A stretch of DNA of 64,000 bases from Zonotrichia leucophrys gambelii (GCF_028769735.1 NC_088178.1:27487357-27551356), one strand, 5' to 3'; counted from the first letter of the stretch, positions 1 to 13,400 are shown. Translations and numbers: made by a program. The notes: generated from the letters alone by a model not told the origin.

Positions 1-3000
1 AAGTGTTCTGTATCCCCTAAGCCAGAATTCTTCAGCTGCCTGTAAACAGGTTACCAAAACCATCTGTGGGTGGGTGAGCTCAGGCAGAGCCCCAAAGTCC
101 TCGTCCTCTCTCTGTTGTTGTTGTCACTTGTGTGACTTCCATCCTTCCAGTGGGATAAAGTGAGCTCTGTGTAGGAATTTCTGTGGTCTGGTCTTAATAT
201 CATGGCAGAGTAAATCTGTCACTGAGGATGGCTCAGGGGATGCCAGCCTGTCACGTGGGGCAGAGCTGGTGACTTGCCCACCACGAGCTATGCAGCTGCA
301 TAGCAAACCCATGATGGCCAGGGGACCTGAGCTTAAAATATAAGCAAATAAATTGCTGGCAGTGTATGACCTGTAGGAATCGGAATATTAATAAATTTTA
401 ATTTCCTTTGTGTCCTGAAGTACATTTCTTCTGTCCCAAAACTTTATTTTCTTAAATATATCTTGCATCAGGCTGAAACTAGAATATTGTATTGTGTTTA
501 GTGTGTAATTACTACTACTAATAGACATATTTTAAGAAGTTGACTTGGTGCACTATACATTTAACTTAGAAAATAGCCTCCAGAGCTTTGGGAAAGTTTC
601 ATTTTAAACCTATTTAAAGCTTGAGAAATAATGCCAGGATGGCAATTTTAGAGTAGGATCAGTTCACTGAAAACACAATTTCATGCCCCAGCTCTGCCCA
701 GTTTATATATGTGTATATATATATCTATATGCCACCAGCAAGTGCTGTTATTAAATCACACATTCAGTAGCTATTACTGTGACCTAAGTTTGAACCAGAA
801 ACCTAGAAATGAAACATTCTTAGGTTTCCCTTTGAGTTCTTTCCTTTTTTTTTATGAATCTCTTTCATTCTTTGTCAGAGAGTTGGGGTCGAGTAGCTCT
901 ATAAGACCCATCTGTCAGCAGAAGCAAAATGATACAGTTTTCTTAATGCAGGATTTTATGCATCCATGTAAAGCCTCTGAATTGAATGGCTGTCAGTATT
1001 CTCAATCCACAGCCAGTCAGAAACTTTGAAAGTTAAAAGTCAGCAAAAAAGTTAATGAAAGTATTTGACTTGTCAGTGATCAAAGTCCAGAACTGTAAAG
1101 AGCATTTATTAGTTGGTGACTGATATGGTGCTTTTCCTTTTTTCTTTCTCTGCTCTCTCCATTAATATCTTAGATCTTTTCTTCATACCTGTCTTAGCCT
1201 AACAAAAGCAGCTGTTATTCTGAATTTCTGGCTATAGAACCTGATAAGTGAGGTGATTTTCAAACAAATTTTCTGACCTAGCTACTCCTTAGCAAATAAT
1301 TACCTTAAAAAGTTTCGACTCTAATGTGAGTGTACTCTAAAAGTCGAATAAAGGATTAGCCTTGCTTCCATGGAAGTGAGTGTAAGTCAAGAATAGTTCC
1401 ACAGAAATAATTTCCTCTCTCTGTGGCATGTTAGAGGTAAATAGAGATGCTGAAAGTGATAGCAGAATGCTGCCACGTATCAGAAGCTCAATATTAAAAA
1501 GCAGAAATTAAAATGGCAGAAGACAGATATAGCAATATACCTTGTTAATATAAAGATTTGCTTTTCAGGTAATAGTCAAATTCTCTGTCAGTTTTATTGA
1601 AGGAGTTTGTGTAAGCCTACACCAACAGATGGTGTCAACTAGGGGAGAAAATTGCTGAAATTCATACTTCACAAAACTGCACTCTCCAGCGTGGTGTGTT
1701 TTATTTTATCTTGTCTCTGATTGCCCTAACATTTACATAAAGCTGAGGAGGAAACACAAGCATGTGCCTGATCACCATGGCTGATCCAGGAAAACAGAGC
1801 TAAGTGAAACAAATCTCACAGTGCCACTTGCTCCTTTGATGGCATGGCTGGGTGCCCAGGTGAGGCTTGGCTGTGAAGGTCTCTGTTCTGTCCTGTCCTT
1901 GAAGGCAGGGACAGTTCTGAGAGCTGAACTTGGGTTAAAGGTTCCTCTGATTCACTCACATCAGCTGTGAATTAGCCTCTCCTGCTTTTTTTTCCAGGTA
2001 GACTTTTATAACTGAAATGGATTTTTTTTGCTTGCCTTTGTTTTAAAGGGAGAGGCAAGTGGGAAGGACTAATCTAAATTAAATACATTACAGATCTCAT
2101 AATAATGCCATTTAAGCAGGTCCTTTGTTAATTTACCTTAGTTCTGTATAGCCTTTTATATTTTAAAAACATTTTTCATTTCTTTGGGCTGCCAGATGTG
2201 CTGCTGATACCTTCTGATCTTAGGTAGTTTGACACTGATTTTCCCAGCGCACGCCAGGGTTCAAGTCTGGCCTGTAACTCATCCAAATGATCTATTCATA
2301 ACAAAAAGTGCCTTCTGGCAGTTGCACCACAGCTGAATATTGTTAAACTGAATTCATCCTTTCATTTGTTTCTGATTGCTCTATAATGTTTACATATCTT
2401 ACATATTAGTATGATCTTTTATAAAGCACACGCTGAGGTTAAACCCGCCCAGAGAGAACTTTTATTTCCCTTCTTCTCCCTTTCAGAAGGTGTGGAACTC
2501 TTTTTTTGCTTCTTTTTTTTTTTTTTTTCTGTCAAATGAGCAGGAATCTTGGAACTGCTTAATGCTCATTTCATCCAAAACGATGGGGCTGAGCAAGTAG
2601 GAATGTGTGCGGTGGGGAGGCAGAGAAAGGTGACATTTCCTTGCACAGAAGGATTGTCCCCATCCCCAGACAGAGTAAGTGTGAGGTGGAATTGCCTGTC
2701 TGGGTGTAATCCGTGTCTGAGCTGGCATCGTCACCCATGAGGGCAACAGTCCCTGTGTGAACACGTTCAGCTGAAATATTTATAGATGCAGCTTATGACT
2801 CAAAGTCTGAACAGGTTCAGATCCCTCTCGTCTTCTGTCTTCAAATTCCTGCTGCATTAATTGTGCAGAGATCACTCTCACCTCTAGCAGAGGATATCCT
2901 GTGTTTCAGTTTCACTCTATATAAAAGATAATAAGTGTTACTATGTCTCACAGTGGGAGTGTGTCACAGGAGGAATTTCAGTTCAATGGAAGGCAGAAAA

Positions 3001-6000
3001 TCTTAGGCTCCCTTTGAATTTGTATTTTAACTTCCAGAGAAGGATGACATCTCTTATTTGCTTTAAAAATAAAAATCAATTGCCCATAAATCTGAAACAC
3101 ATGTTGTTTTTCTACTAAAAAGATTAAGGATTTTCTTAAGCTCATTAAAGGAAAAAAAAAATAATGACATTGATCCTCCTATATCACCATAAGAATGTCT
3201 GAAGGCAATTGAGAGCTGTAAAAGAGACATGGTGTTATTGTAACCAATATAGCCCTGAATCTGGAAAATTGTGCTTTTCTTTTCTTCTGGGTTCTGCAGC
3301 AAACTTTGCACTGTTTCTCCAACCTTATGCCTCTGTCTAGTCATGTGTTTTAGTGGGATTGAGTGGGATGTATACTCAAACAGAATTAGGACCTTTTATT
3401 ATGAAAATACAAATGCCAGCTGCTGCGTGGCTTGAAAGATTTAATCATCGTCCAAATATTTCAAGGAGGGGAAATGGAAACCATTTGCTGTTTCTGATGC
3501 ATATAGCTACAGGAGGATGCTCACCCTATTGCTTCTCAAAGATTGTGTGTCTGTTTTGGGGAGTTTGTTATTCCCAAATTTTCCTCCTTTCTGTGTGCAT
3601 CAAAGCCTAGAGTCTACAAAATGTGAGTTAAACTCCTTAAGTGAAAGGGGGAAATGGGAAATCTGATTATGCCCTATCATCAGTAAAACCCAGCATGACA
3701 AGCCAGTGTTCTTTATTCCAGTTAAAAGTTCCCACAGCAACAAAACTGATAACCAAGTGCCCTGCTGGCTTTATTCATCAGTGTGGCAATTCCCAACGCC
3801 CTCGTTTGCTCTGTTCATGTGTTGAAAGTTTGCTGGAATGTGTACAAATGGTACTTTGGTGGTAAGAGGATAGGAAGGTCTTAGTGTAATGTGAGAAGAG
3901 CCAGCATGGAAATATCCTGTCCTAAATTCCTGTGAGTGTCCAAAACACAAAGCCAGAAGTACTGGCTGCAGGGAGAATTTGGTCTTTTAATGAATCTAAA
4001 CATTTTCACAGGAGAATTCGGTAAATGGTAGACTAATGACAGGAAAAAGGTGTGGGGTTTGTATTTTATTTTATAAACTCTATTGTCCTTCTGGATGTTG
4101 AGACTTTCCCCTGATTTCATAAAGCATCTTGATGCCTTTAATGTGCTTTGGCTACTTGTTTTTTTCAGGTGACACAGCAGTTGGATCTTGAGCTCGATCC
4201 CTTTGCCATAACCAGATTTTTCCTTCAGGAGACTGCAGAACCCTGCAAAGTTCTCTGTATCACAAATATTTTGAGATAAGCCTTCAAAACCCCAGGCCCC
4301 TTCTGCCCTAAATGTACCTTGTGACCTCCTGGGACGCTGTGCTGTGTCCATGGCTGTAGGGTGGGAATGAGTTGGGATGTTTGGGTTCTCCCCATGCTTC
4401 CATCACCAGCTCAGAGCAGATACTGACTGGGAACTTTGACCACATGCTGTATTCTCAGTAAGGTCAGTGAAGTGAAATTGGTCTAAAAATCAGCTTGTTT
4501 TAGGATTTGCTTTTTGTTGTGCTTTGTTTTGTTATTGAAATTGTAAAAGAAGGCTTGCCCCATCGAGGTGATGAAAACTCAAAGCTGTATTAATTTGTAG
4601 TTTTAAGAGAAAACAAAACAAAACCAAATGTCTTTGCAATGTTTTTGACGTAGCTTCGTCCACTTGGAGTCATAAATGCCTTTGTAAATTCAGTGCAGCA
4701 ATTCTTGCTCTTTAATGTGTTTAGTCAGCCAAAATCTTGCACAGACACACAGATACGTGTACACATACATCTGTAGAGAAAGTAAGTCAGGGCATCAGAG
4801 CTGATAAGGGAGAACCAAGCAGGATTCCCAGATTTGTTAGATGCCTTCCTGAGAGAAATCAGCATTTCTTGACACTGTGGTGATGTATTTTGAAAAACAA
4901 ATTTTTGTTGTTTTGTTTTCCTGCTTAACTTCCTGACAAGAATCAGCTGTACTGTAAGTTTATGGCTTGAACAGACTATTGTTTGTGCAGAAACCTCCCT
5001 GCTGCTGTATTTACTAAACATGTGTGATGCACAAATGCCAGTAAACTGCATCTTGGAGCATATTCCCTACTGGCTAGTAAAAACTGCCTTTAAAGTTCAG
5101 CCTGTTTAAATATAGAGAGAATGTGCATCAAGTTTAACAGGAACAGGCCTGAATTTTTAATTATTCTCAAAGCTGTTTTGATGTGAAGTCCAGGCTTTAT
5201 TGAATTCAACAGCAAACCTTGAGCATCCTTCAATGGGTCTAGAATTTTGCTATTGAAGAGGAAAATCTAAATGCAAAATACCCCATTGTCCCATTGATTA
5301 AGACCTCTCTTTTTGCTCTGCAGCATTGGAAACACAGACTGATTTCGTTAGGGAACTAATTCTCTTGTATCCTTCTCTGGTAGTAGTTCCCACCTTCTAG
5401 AAAACAACAGTTGCAGATTTAGCCATCATCAGTGGGAAGTGCAGCATAAATCATGGGATGGTGTAGGACTGCACTGCTGTTCTCTTTTCCCAGTGAACTC
5501 ACAGCTGTGTCTCACTTGAGTGTGGAAGAGAAAACATGGATCCTGCTTCCAAGAGAAGCCTGGCAGGTCATGGATGGCCTGTGTCCTCCAGCCCCTGCTG
5601 CAAGAATTCTGTGTTCAACTAGTGGGGAATTCACAATTAGTCTTTGGAGCAAGTCCTGGGACCCAAGTCCCACCATCCCATTTCTGGCGTGTGCTGGCCT
5701 TGCTTGCTAGACTGGACAGTGATCTGCTGAACCAGGAGGGAAGTCTAGAAAGTCTGTCTGGTGTATTGAAAGTGAAACCACTTTGCAAGAGGAAGAAAAA
5801 TGCCCTCCGCCCTTATAAACTGGTAATTTGCATCTTCTGAAGCAGAGAGAGGAAATGAACCACTGTCTCCCACATCCTGAGTGGTCTAACCACAAAAGCA
5901 GGGAGTGCAGGGGCCAGGCTGTCAGGGTGCTGGGGATGTTGGTGTGTGGGTGGAGGAGCACTGCTCTGGTACCTGCCTGATCTGCCCTCACAGCTAGGAG

Positions 6001-6682
6001 TGCTTTGTGTAAAGTGAGGGGCAGAATCTGGTGTTTAGCCAGGCATGTTTGCTGCTGAAGCCAAGCAGATCCCAGTGTGCAGCCTGCACCTGAGGCACCC
6101 AGCTCTCCTGGCACTATTGTGAGGGCCCAGGTGGAGCTTGGGCTTCCACTGCCAGCATGGAGCTGATGGCAGCTCTCAAGGGACACCACTGTCCTCTGCC
6201 AGCAGGATTCCCTCCTCATTTTGGGCTCTCCAAATGTACAGGATGGGTGCTCTGGAAACTCCTGTGGCTGATTACAGTGCCTGTGTTTGCTCATCCAGTC
6301 AAGCAGAGTATTGTATCCCACTAGTCACTCGAAATAAGGCCTTTTTCTGGAGAAATGAGGCAGTTTCCCTCTCTCTGTAAAATGCATCTCCTGTTCCTGA
6401 AATTTCTTACTTTCTGTTTGGCTAGGCCCTGCTGTTCTCTCAGTCGGTATGAGTGAGTTGTGGGCTGTCTTGTCATCTAAAAATTATGTAAATGGGGGAA
6501 AACATTTTTCCATGCTTTTTTGGAGTAAATTTCTACCTGTACACCTCCACTTCTGTTGGTTATTCCAGTGGAGAAGCAGGAATTGTCTCAGTATTAGACT
6601 CTGATAGTTGTCAAGCTTTAATTTTTAAGTTCCTACTTTGACAAGCACTTGGATTCACTAGAGCTTTCTGTTGTTTTTCCAG
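1..6682 (+). other. FGGY intron (3' part), window start to first visible exon
   Basis: Non-coding sequence upstream of the first exon I can recognise. It ends in a pyrimidine-rich tract and AG at 6681-6682. The residues that precede this exon in other FGGY proteins (a GTSSCHM-like motif) were not found here in any frame, so the preceding exon should lie before the window. The open frames in this stretch, including minus-strand ones of 156 and 204 codons, show no family resemblance. There are short homopolymer and TA-rich tracts (for example T runs near 2511-2529 and a TA/TG tract at 703-730) and no clear transposon. Confidence 0.75.
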
Positions 6683-6790
6683 GTGAGTGAAACCCCCATT
6701 TTTGTGCCTGGTGTTTGGGGACCATATTTCTCTGCCATGGTACCTGGACTGTGGTTGAATGAGGGAGGCCAGAGTGCTACAGGAAAACTG
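6683..6790 (+). CDS. FGGY: FGGY coding exon a (residues 1-36 of the visible 250)
   Basis: This is the first visible exon of FGGY, a cytosolic FGGY-family sugar kinase; the human protein is reported to phosphorylate D-ribulose to D-ribulose 5-phosphate. It is 108 nt, 36 codons, phase 0 at both ends, with acceptor TTTTTCCAG before 6683 and donor GTGAGT at 6791. It encodes [20 protein letters not shown] followed by [16 protein letters not shown]. The segment [16 protein letters not shown] and the NEGGQS turn are hallmarks of the start of the C-terminal kinase domain in FGGY proteins, which I recognise from the vertebrate orthologue. The N-terminal domain must be encoded upstream. An oddity is that the exon begins with GTGAGT directly after the acceptor CAG, which itself forms a consensus splice donor (see findings). 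An in-frame skip would delete 36 residues. Confidence 0.95.
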
Positions 6791-9700
6791 GTGAGTGTTT
6801 GGAGACTGGCAATTCAGACCTGAACCACCTCCATAAGATCATGGGATGTACCAGGCTGCTGAAAGCAATTAACAATTAGATGAGTGTTGTGTCTGTTATG
6901 TAATTCTAATTTGCATAGAGATAGGGGATTATGTACAGGGCATGTCTTCCTTTTATGGTGATGGTAATGATTATTGTAATTATCTTACAGGCAAATTGGC
7001 TTCATTCTTTGCTTTAGCAGGAGGCTGACACAGACTTTGAGGGGAAGAAAATTATACATATTTTATTATATAGATCAGTTGTGTTCTTTGATGGACATAA
7101 ATGAAAAATATAGGGGCAGAACAGTAACATGGTCACATATTATTCCATCACCTCAGTTGTTTCCCTGAATACAGAGAATCTGAAAGTACTAGGTTAATTT
7201 AATTTACCAATAAAAATTAAAGCTAAGCAGGGTTCACTAAAAAATGAATCTTTGTATGTACAGGAAGGCAGTCAGAAGTAAAACATATCAAATTTAAAGA
7301 AAGGCTGCACATCATGTACACATCAGTATTTAGGCTTGAGTCCAAAAGTGTCAGCAAGTCCTTGGTGACTGCTTAACCCTGGGGTTTCTGGATCTCCTTG
7401 TGCTGATGCCTTGTGAAGGCTGCCCTAGAACAGAGACTAGACAGAATTAAAGACTAAAGCAGGGATTTATTAAAAGGCCTCAATGTATCCACCTTGGGCA
7501 GCACAAGAGCCCAGCCAGGGCTACACCCAAGATGAACCAAAATGGTCACAAAATGGATGGCCAGTCATTTTTATAAGTTCTGCTCCATTTGCATATTGGA
7601 GTTAATTGTCCAATTACAGTTTTAGTCTATGAAGTTCCATCCTTCTTATTTTTTCTGTCTTCAGTCCACGTTGTTTATGCTCTTGGGCCTGAGATTTGGA
7701 TCATTTGTCCTTGGTCCCCAGCTAGAGCAGGAATTGTTTTGTCTCTATTCTGTGAAGAGAGCTCACCATTCCCTAATATGAAGTCTAGAGTTACACACTA
7801 AAGCAGCACAGAATGTGAAAAATATAAAAGCCAAAACCTGAGGCATCAGTGTCACCTTGCCCAGCCTTAGGACGCCCTGGCTGCCCTCAGGGCTGAGCTG
7901 CAGGGGCCTCTGGAGAGGCTGCAGGAGAGAGCCCCAGGCCTGTGGGTGTCCCTGCAGAGCCCCAAGTGCAGGTGGGTTTGTTCTGTCACAAACTGCAGCT
8001 GTGATCGCTCCTGACTCAGCACCACCCATCTCTTTACAAGCCTGGAGATGGGAGTACATGGCCAGGAAATGCACTGGGGCATTGCTGCATTTAAACATTC
8101 CATATGGAACAGTCACTGAATGAGAAGCAGAAATCCTCCTGGATCAGGAAGGCCAGACACACCCCAGGCTGAGCTGTCACTGGGATTCCTCCTGTGCTCT
8201 CTCCTGACGTTCCTCTGTGTCACAGCTGCAGTGGCACAGTCATTCCTCCTCCTCCAGCCTGGCTTCCCACCCCACCTCCAGCCCATCCTTTGCCTTGTGG
8301 CTAAAATTAATAATAATTTTTAATAATTGCTTTTGCAGAAAGTGGGATACATATGCTTTAAATTTTTCAGGTAGAGATTGGGCTAGGACCAAAAAGTGTC
8401 CCATTTTACAAATAACTGCTACAGTCAGACATAAAATTAAATAATGTCTATATAAAATAAGAAATGAATGCTCATAACACTACCATTTTTCAAGGAAAAT
8501 AGCAAATCTTGTGTGCTGCTTTGCAAGAACACTTTTGAGAAGGAAGTTTCTGTGTGCTTAATTCTGAACAGGTAAATACACTTATCTAAGTTCCAGACAG
8601 GATACAGGCAGCCAGTAGTTGTTCTTGGCTGGCTCACAGTGGTTCCACACTTTAAATGTACAATGAGAGTTAAGGCATTTGAAAAAGATGATTTTTAAAA
8701 TCCGTTCCTTTCTTGTACCAGAGAACAAGGTGTTCCTGAATCATTAAAAAATTACTGGGAAAAATGAACAGTCTTGTTAGGACCCACAGCAAAAGTCAGC
8801 TAGAAGTACTGTTAGGGAAAATGTCTCATTAAAACACTCGTGGAATATCCCCTGTGGTTTCCTTGAGTTGGTGTGAACAGAAGACACACAGGGAGCCATG
8901 GGAGGAGACACTGCACTGTGCAGGGTACACTACATTTATTATCTCTGTCATTTCAAAGCTCCTGCTTTCTCACACCTAAAGGTTTCTGAAAACAAACCAA
9001 AAAAAGAGACATGTGTAGGGATTCTTTCCATTGCTTGATCAACACCCCAAGGTGAATTATTTCCATAAAATTTGAACAGTCTGATCAAACTTCTTAAAAG
9101 TAAAGTTGATCCCTTTAAAAGAGCTCTAATTTTTGGGCATACAGCTGCAAAAGAAATCAGTTGGATTTTGAGAACTGTTTTAGATAGAGTCCAAATGAAG
9201 AATTAAGAAGTCCCTTATTCTGCAAAGTCTTGTTTATTTGTATATTCAATGGGGTTTTACACTGCATTTTCAAAATTTATAAGAAGAAATATATTGCAAA
9301 ACAAAGGATGGCATGACATCACTGCAAAATGCGAAACAAAAATAACAGAAAAGGGTTTCTAGATGCATCCCTCATGTGGCCATGGCTTGAATTAAGGGCA
9401 AACTTTGTAACTCCTGTAGCAGTTCTGTGCAACAGTGTTTTCAGAGCAGACACCTATATATAATGTTTATTTATAGTTTTATTTCTGAATTTCTGAGCTG
9501 CCCCTGTGTTCTGCAGGACTGCAGAATTCAGGCCTGAGCTGTGTTTCTGGTGCATGCACACGTTTGGCCTCTGACTTTGATGCTGATCTCAGGGAGAACA
9601 GACATGCATTATTTTCTTTGCTGTGTTCACATGTGTATGCTTCATTATGTGGTTCAGGACTAGACTCATGCTGTTAAGATTAAATACCAATGTGATTTGC

Positions 9701-10437
9701 TGTCAATAAGTACTGCCAAATATACTCAGTGCTCTTGAGTAGCTGTAGTTTTGCCTCCTTAGCTTTTACTGTCACCTCTGATGGGATATTACCAAGAGGC
9801 CACAAAACATGCTGAATTATTGCCTTAAAAGCCCATATTATTCTAGCTGATACTTTGTTTTGTGAGTAATGGTAACCACTCTGGAGGGAAAGGACAAGCT
9901 GATTTATAAATTCAGCATAAGACAGAACTTATATTGATCTTCTTTTATAGCAATAATTGCTTCTCAGGGTATACATTTTGTTTCCTGCAATGAATGCATG
10001 AGGCATCTATCAGGATGACAACACACCTTGTGTTTTATCATAACAGTGTGATAGAGAAAGATGATGCAGGGATTTGGGCCAAGAAGATGCTTCTGGTAGA
10101 ATTCCAATGAGGATATCCATGCAGAATGGGACCGACTAGAGGACATGCAGGGGGTGTTGGACAGGAAAAAAGTCATTCTTTCACCTTAATCTCCTGACTG
10201 AGGAGCTGCATGCTTAGCATTTGGCCTGGGTTTGGTGCAAGGTTGGTTGTTTTTCTTACTGTTTAAATGCCAAATCCTGAATTTCAGTGGGAGTTTTGCC
10301 ATTGGCTTTGCTAGGATTAGGATTTAACACTTCATGAGGAATTTAGAAGCTCTCTTGTCTTTTTTAGAGCTTCCCTTTTCCAGGATTGAATTTTCAAGAT
10401 GTAATCATCCTCAAAATGTTGCTTTTCTCTTTTTCAG
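6791..10437 (+). other. FGGY intron, 3.6 kb, containing a solo LTR
   Basis: Starts GTGAGT and ends with a tract ending CTTTTTCAG. It carries the solo LTR at 7404-7848. A GC-richer stretch follows at about 7856-8300 with overlapping open frames on both strands, none of which resembles a known protein. The remainder is AT-rich unique sequence in which I see no gene. Confidence 0.85.
7404..7848 (-). mobile_element. Solo LTR of an avian endogenous retrovirus
   Basis: A 445-bp element bounded by perfect 8-bp terminal inverted repeats, TGATGCCT at 7404-7411 and AGGCATCA at 7841-7848, so both ends obey the TG...CA rule. Read on the minus strand it has LTR order: a U3-like region, a TATA-like TTATAAAAATG (plus-strand 7567-7577), then AATAAA (7466-7471) about 100 bp further on, then a short U5 ending ...CA. 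Flanking bases match poorly (GTGC left, GTGT right), so a target duplication is at best 3 of 4 bases. No gag, pol or env remnant adjoins it, consistent with recombination to a solo LTR. I cannot assign the family (an ERVL or ERV1 type is possible). Confidence 0.72.
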
Positions 10438-10499
10438 ATCGATCATGTGGTGCGAGGCCACGTCGCCTTCCCAGAATTGGAGGCCAAGGCTGAAGCCAG
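10438..10499 (+). CDS. FGGY: FGGY coding exon b (residues 37-56 plus two bases)
   Basis: A 62-nt exon with 20 complete codons and two bases of the next. It continues exon a in frame and encodes IDHVVRGHVAFPELEAKAEA. This matches the vertebrate FGGY segment that follows the NEGGQS turn and precedes the [15 protein letters not shown] helix. The acceptor is strong (CTCTTTTTCAG). The donor is GTCACT, which keeps the GT but departs from consensus at +3 and +5, making it the weakest donor in this gene. Skipping this exon would shift the frame, because 62 is not divisible by three. Confidence 0.92.
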
Positions 10500-13400
10500 G
10501 TCACTGTTTTATTCCTTTATCACATACCTGCCTCACAGACTGATGCACACTGTGTTCCCAGCAGTGTCCTCACTCTCACTCAGGGGAATTCACAGTCTGA
10601 TAGCAGGCTGGAACTATTTACAAAGATTTTCCTGGTGATTGCTCATAAATGTAAGGTTTAAACTCCCCTCAGATACCTTTGGCATATCTAAGTAATCTTG
10701 TTAACTTTTTGCTTTTCTATCCAGCCCAAGGTATTTCTTGATTCTATAGCACCAGCCCTGTTCAGCAGACCTCCATGCCTTGGGCTAGCAATATGTCTTA
10801 ATTTGTAGGTGAAATAATTAAGCTCCGAGGATGGGATGTAGCTTAATTAGGAATATATTATTCAGTATTTTTGAAACAGTCATCTAAAGGAAGATGTAGC
10901 CACTGTATGAGAAACCCCAGCTTGCCCCACAAATAGAACAGAGAAACACAGGATGAATTTTCAGACAAAGCTTTAAATGGAGGGGTGACTTGGAGGTAGC
11001 TCCAGGATTCCTTGAACAAGAGGCTGTGTGTGATGTGGAATTTGAGCTTGTTCTGCTTTAGAAGTAGATGAAGACAGTTCAGACACTTCTGTCAGGCCTG
11101 GACTTCCTCAAGCTTTTTTGGCTTGGGTTCATTCTGAGATGGTTCACATCACTCCCAGAGAGGTCTTAGCTGAACAGTTGGGCACGTTGGATGAAAATGT
11201 GATTCTCTTAAATGTCTTTTTCCTCCTTAGATTAAAGAAAAAACCCAGCAAACTTGGCATTTTCCCTTCAGTTTCTCCCTCTGGTCTTTGAGGCAGGGCC
11301 AGTCCTGATGGATGGATTAAGCACGTGCTGATACAGAGATATTTTCAGTCCTCCCTGGGGAGATAAAGCTCTACCTGGTTTCTCTGGATGACCCTTCCTT
11401 GCCTTGCAGGGCCCACTGCCTTACTTGTTTGTTAAGAACTTGACCAGGATTCCCAGAAATACATTGGACTTCATTCAATATGAAACAGATTCATGCTTCC
11501 TAGAATTCTCTTTGTTGTTCTTTGGAAAAGGAAATCAGGAAATAAATGCATCTGTGTATGTTTGGAATAAAGATTGAACTGGGTCTTTTTCAAAATTCTG
11601 GCTTCCAGGCCATTTTTCCAGTGCCCCCATTTGAAGTATGAGCATAAGACAAACAGTTTAGTCTGTAATGCCAGGATAAACCATTTTTTTTGTGCTGGAA
11701 AAATGCCTATGGAGTATCCTACTTGTGTCTGCTGGGTCTGATACTGAACTGACTGACCACAAACAATGCCACAGTGCAAAAACTGAGATTGTGATGTGAA
11801 CAGGACACTAAACACAGAATATTGGCAGTAGAACTCCATATTATCCAAGGGTATGGTGCCATAACTTTGGATTTGAGTCTCCTGCCTGCAGTTAGTAACA
11901 TGGTGGAGAATAGCACTGATAGTAAGAGTTGTAATAGTTTATAAAAAGAGTGATAATATTTTACTAAGTTTATTTGCTCAGTGGTATTTTTCTAATGCTT
12001 TCCAGGTATCACTCTCCTAATGAAACATTGGTATTGCTCTAAATTTACTAAACAAGTCTCATATTAATTCTCTCATCTTCTGTCTCCCTGTCCTTCTCAA
12101 CTATTTGTTAAATTTAAAGAATTTTGTTTGAATGAAACAAAAATCAAAAACTTTGAAATTTGAATTTGTTTTTTTCTTGCTATTTTTTCCTTTCTATTTT
12201 TCCAGAATTCCCCAGAATTATGCCTTATCCTGGATACAAATAGCAGCTGCTGTTGGCCAAAACTCTGGATTATGTGTTCACCTACGTTAAGTCATATACA
12301 CAGAATAAAAATAATCCCAGAATTACAGAAGGGTGTGAGTTGGGAGGGACCTTAGGCCCACCCAGTTCCATCCCCTGCCATGGCAGGGACATCTCCCACT
12401 GTCCCAGGCTGCTCCAGGCCTGTCCAACCTGGCCTTGGGCACTGCCAGGGATGGGGCAGCCACAGCTGCTCTGGGCACCCCGTGCCAGGGCCTGCCCACC
12501 CCCACAGGGAGCAATTCCTTCCCAATATCCCATCCATCCCTGCCCTCTGGCACTGTGAAACCATTCCCTGTGTCCTGTCACTCCGGGCCCTTGTAATTGT
12601 CTCTCTTCATCTTTCTTGTAGGCTCCCTTCAAACATGGTACCTTGTTTTGGAGGGTTATTGGTGATGATAAATTATTTCACTGGAATTCTAAGCAGAACA
12701 GATCAGAGAATTTTGGTTTATTATGTTTAAGGATATTCTTTGTGTGGCTGTAGGAATTTGGATCTGTTCAGCCATTGCAGATAGCCATGGAGGGGAAACT
12801 AAATGAGAATTTCATACTTTGGTGTGCCATTCCATGTTGCCTTTCCTTCCCATGCTGGGTGCAATGAAGAGTTAAGCACATGCATGTCTGCACCATTAAG
12901 TAAAGAACATCAGAGGTCACAAATCCATGCCTCTTGGCTGCTCTCACCTCCTTCTGCCTCCCCAAACCTGTCCTCCCTTTCTCCTGAGGCTGCTGAGAGG
13001 CAGGTTTGGAATGGCAGGTCCCTGCTGAGCAGCTGATCTGGGGAGTTTCCCTGTGCAAACTCTCCTTTGCCCCACCAGAGCAAATTTCCAGCTGTTTTAG
13101 CACCACTGCAGAGATTTGTGGTGGCTTGGGAGGGTGTGAGAGGCTCAGACAAGCCCTGACCACTGCTGCTGAAGGCCAGGCTTGTGCAACCCTCCCAGTC
13201 CTATTCCTGGGCTCTTTTTTACCCTTCTTTTACTGGAACTAGAGAGGGTTGAATTACACAAGGATTTTCTGAACAATTTAAATGTAGCATTTGGTCTATC
13301 TGATGGGCACAATCTGTGAGCACCAAAACTTGGGGTTTTTGGGCAGTTCAGTGAGTTGCAGAAATTGCTGTGATGTTATCACTTTTGCTTCTCATGCTAC

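Noticed and set aside
5707..6321. 204-codon minus-strand open frame
   Set aside because: No domain, signal peptide or homology recognised; it lies in intronic sequence with several overlapping frames on the other strand.
12282..12730. Several overlapping frames of 70-116 codons on both strands
   Set aside because: All lie largely within the CR1 fragment at 12313-12633.
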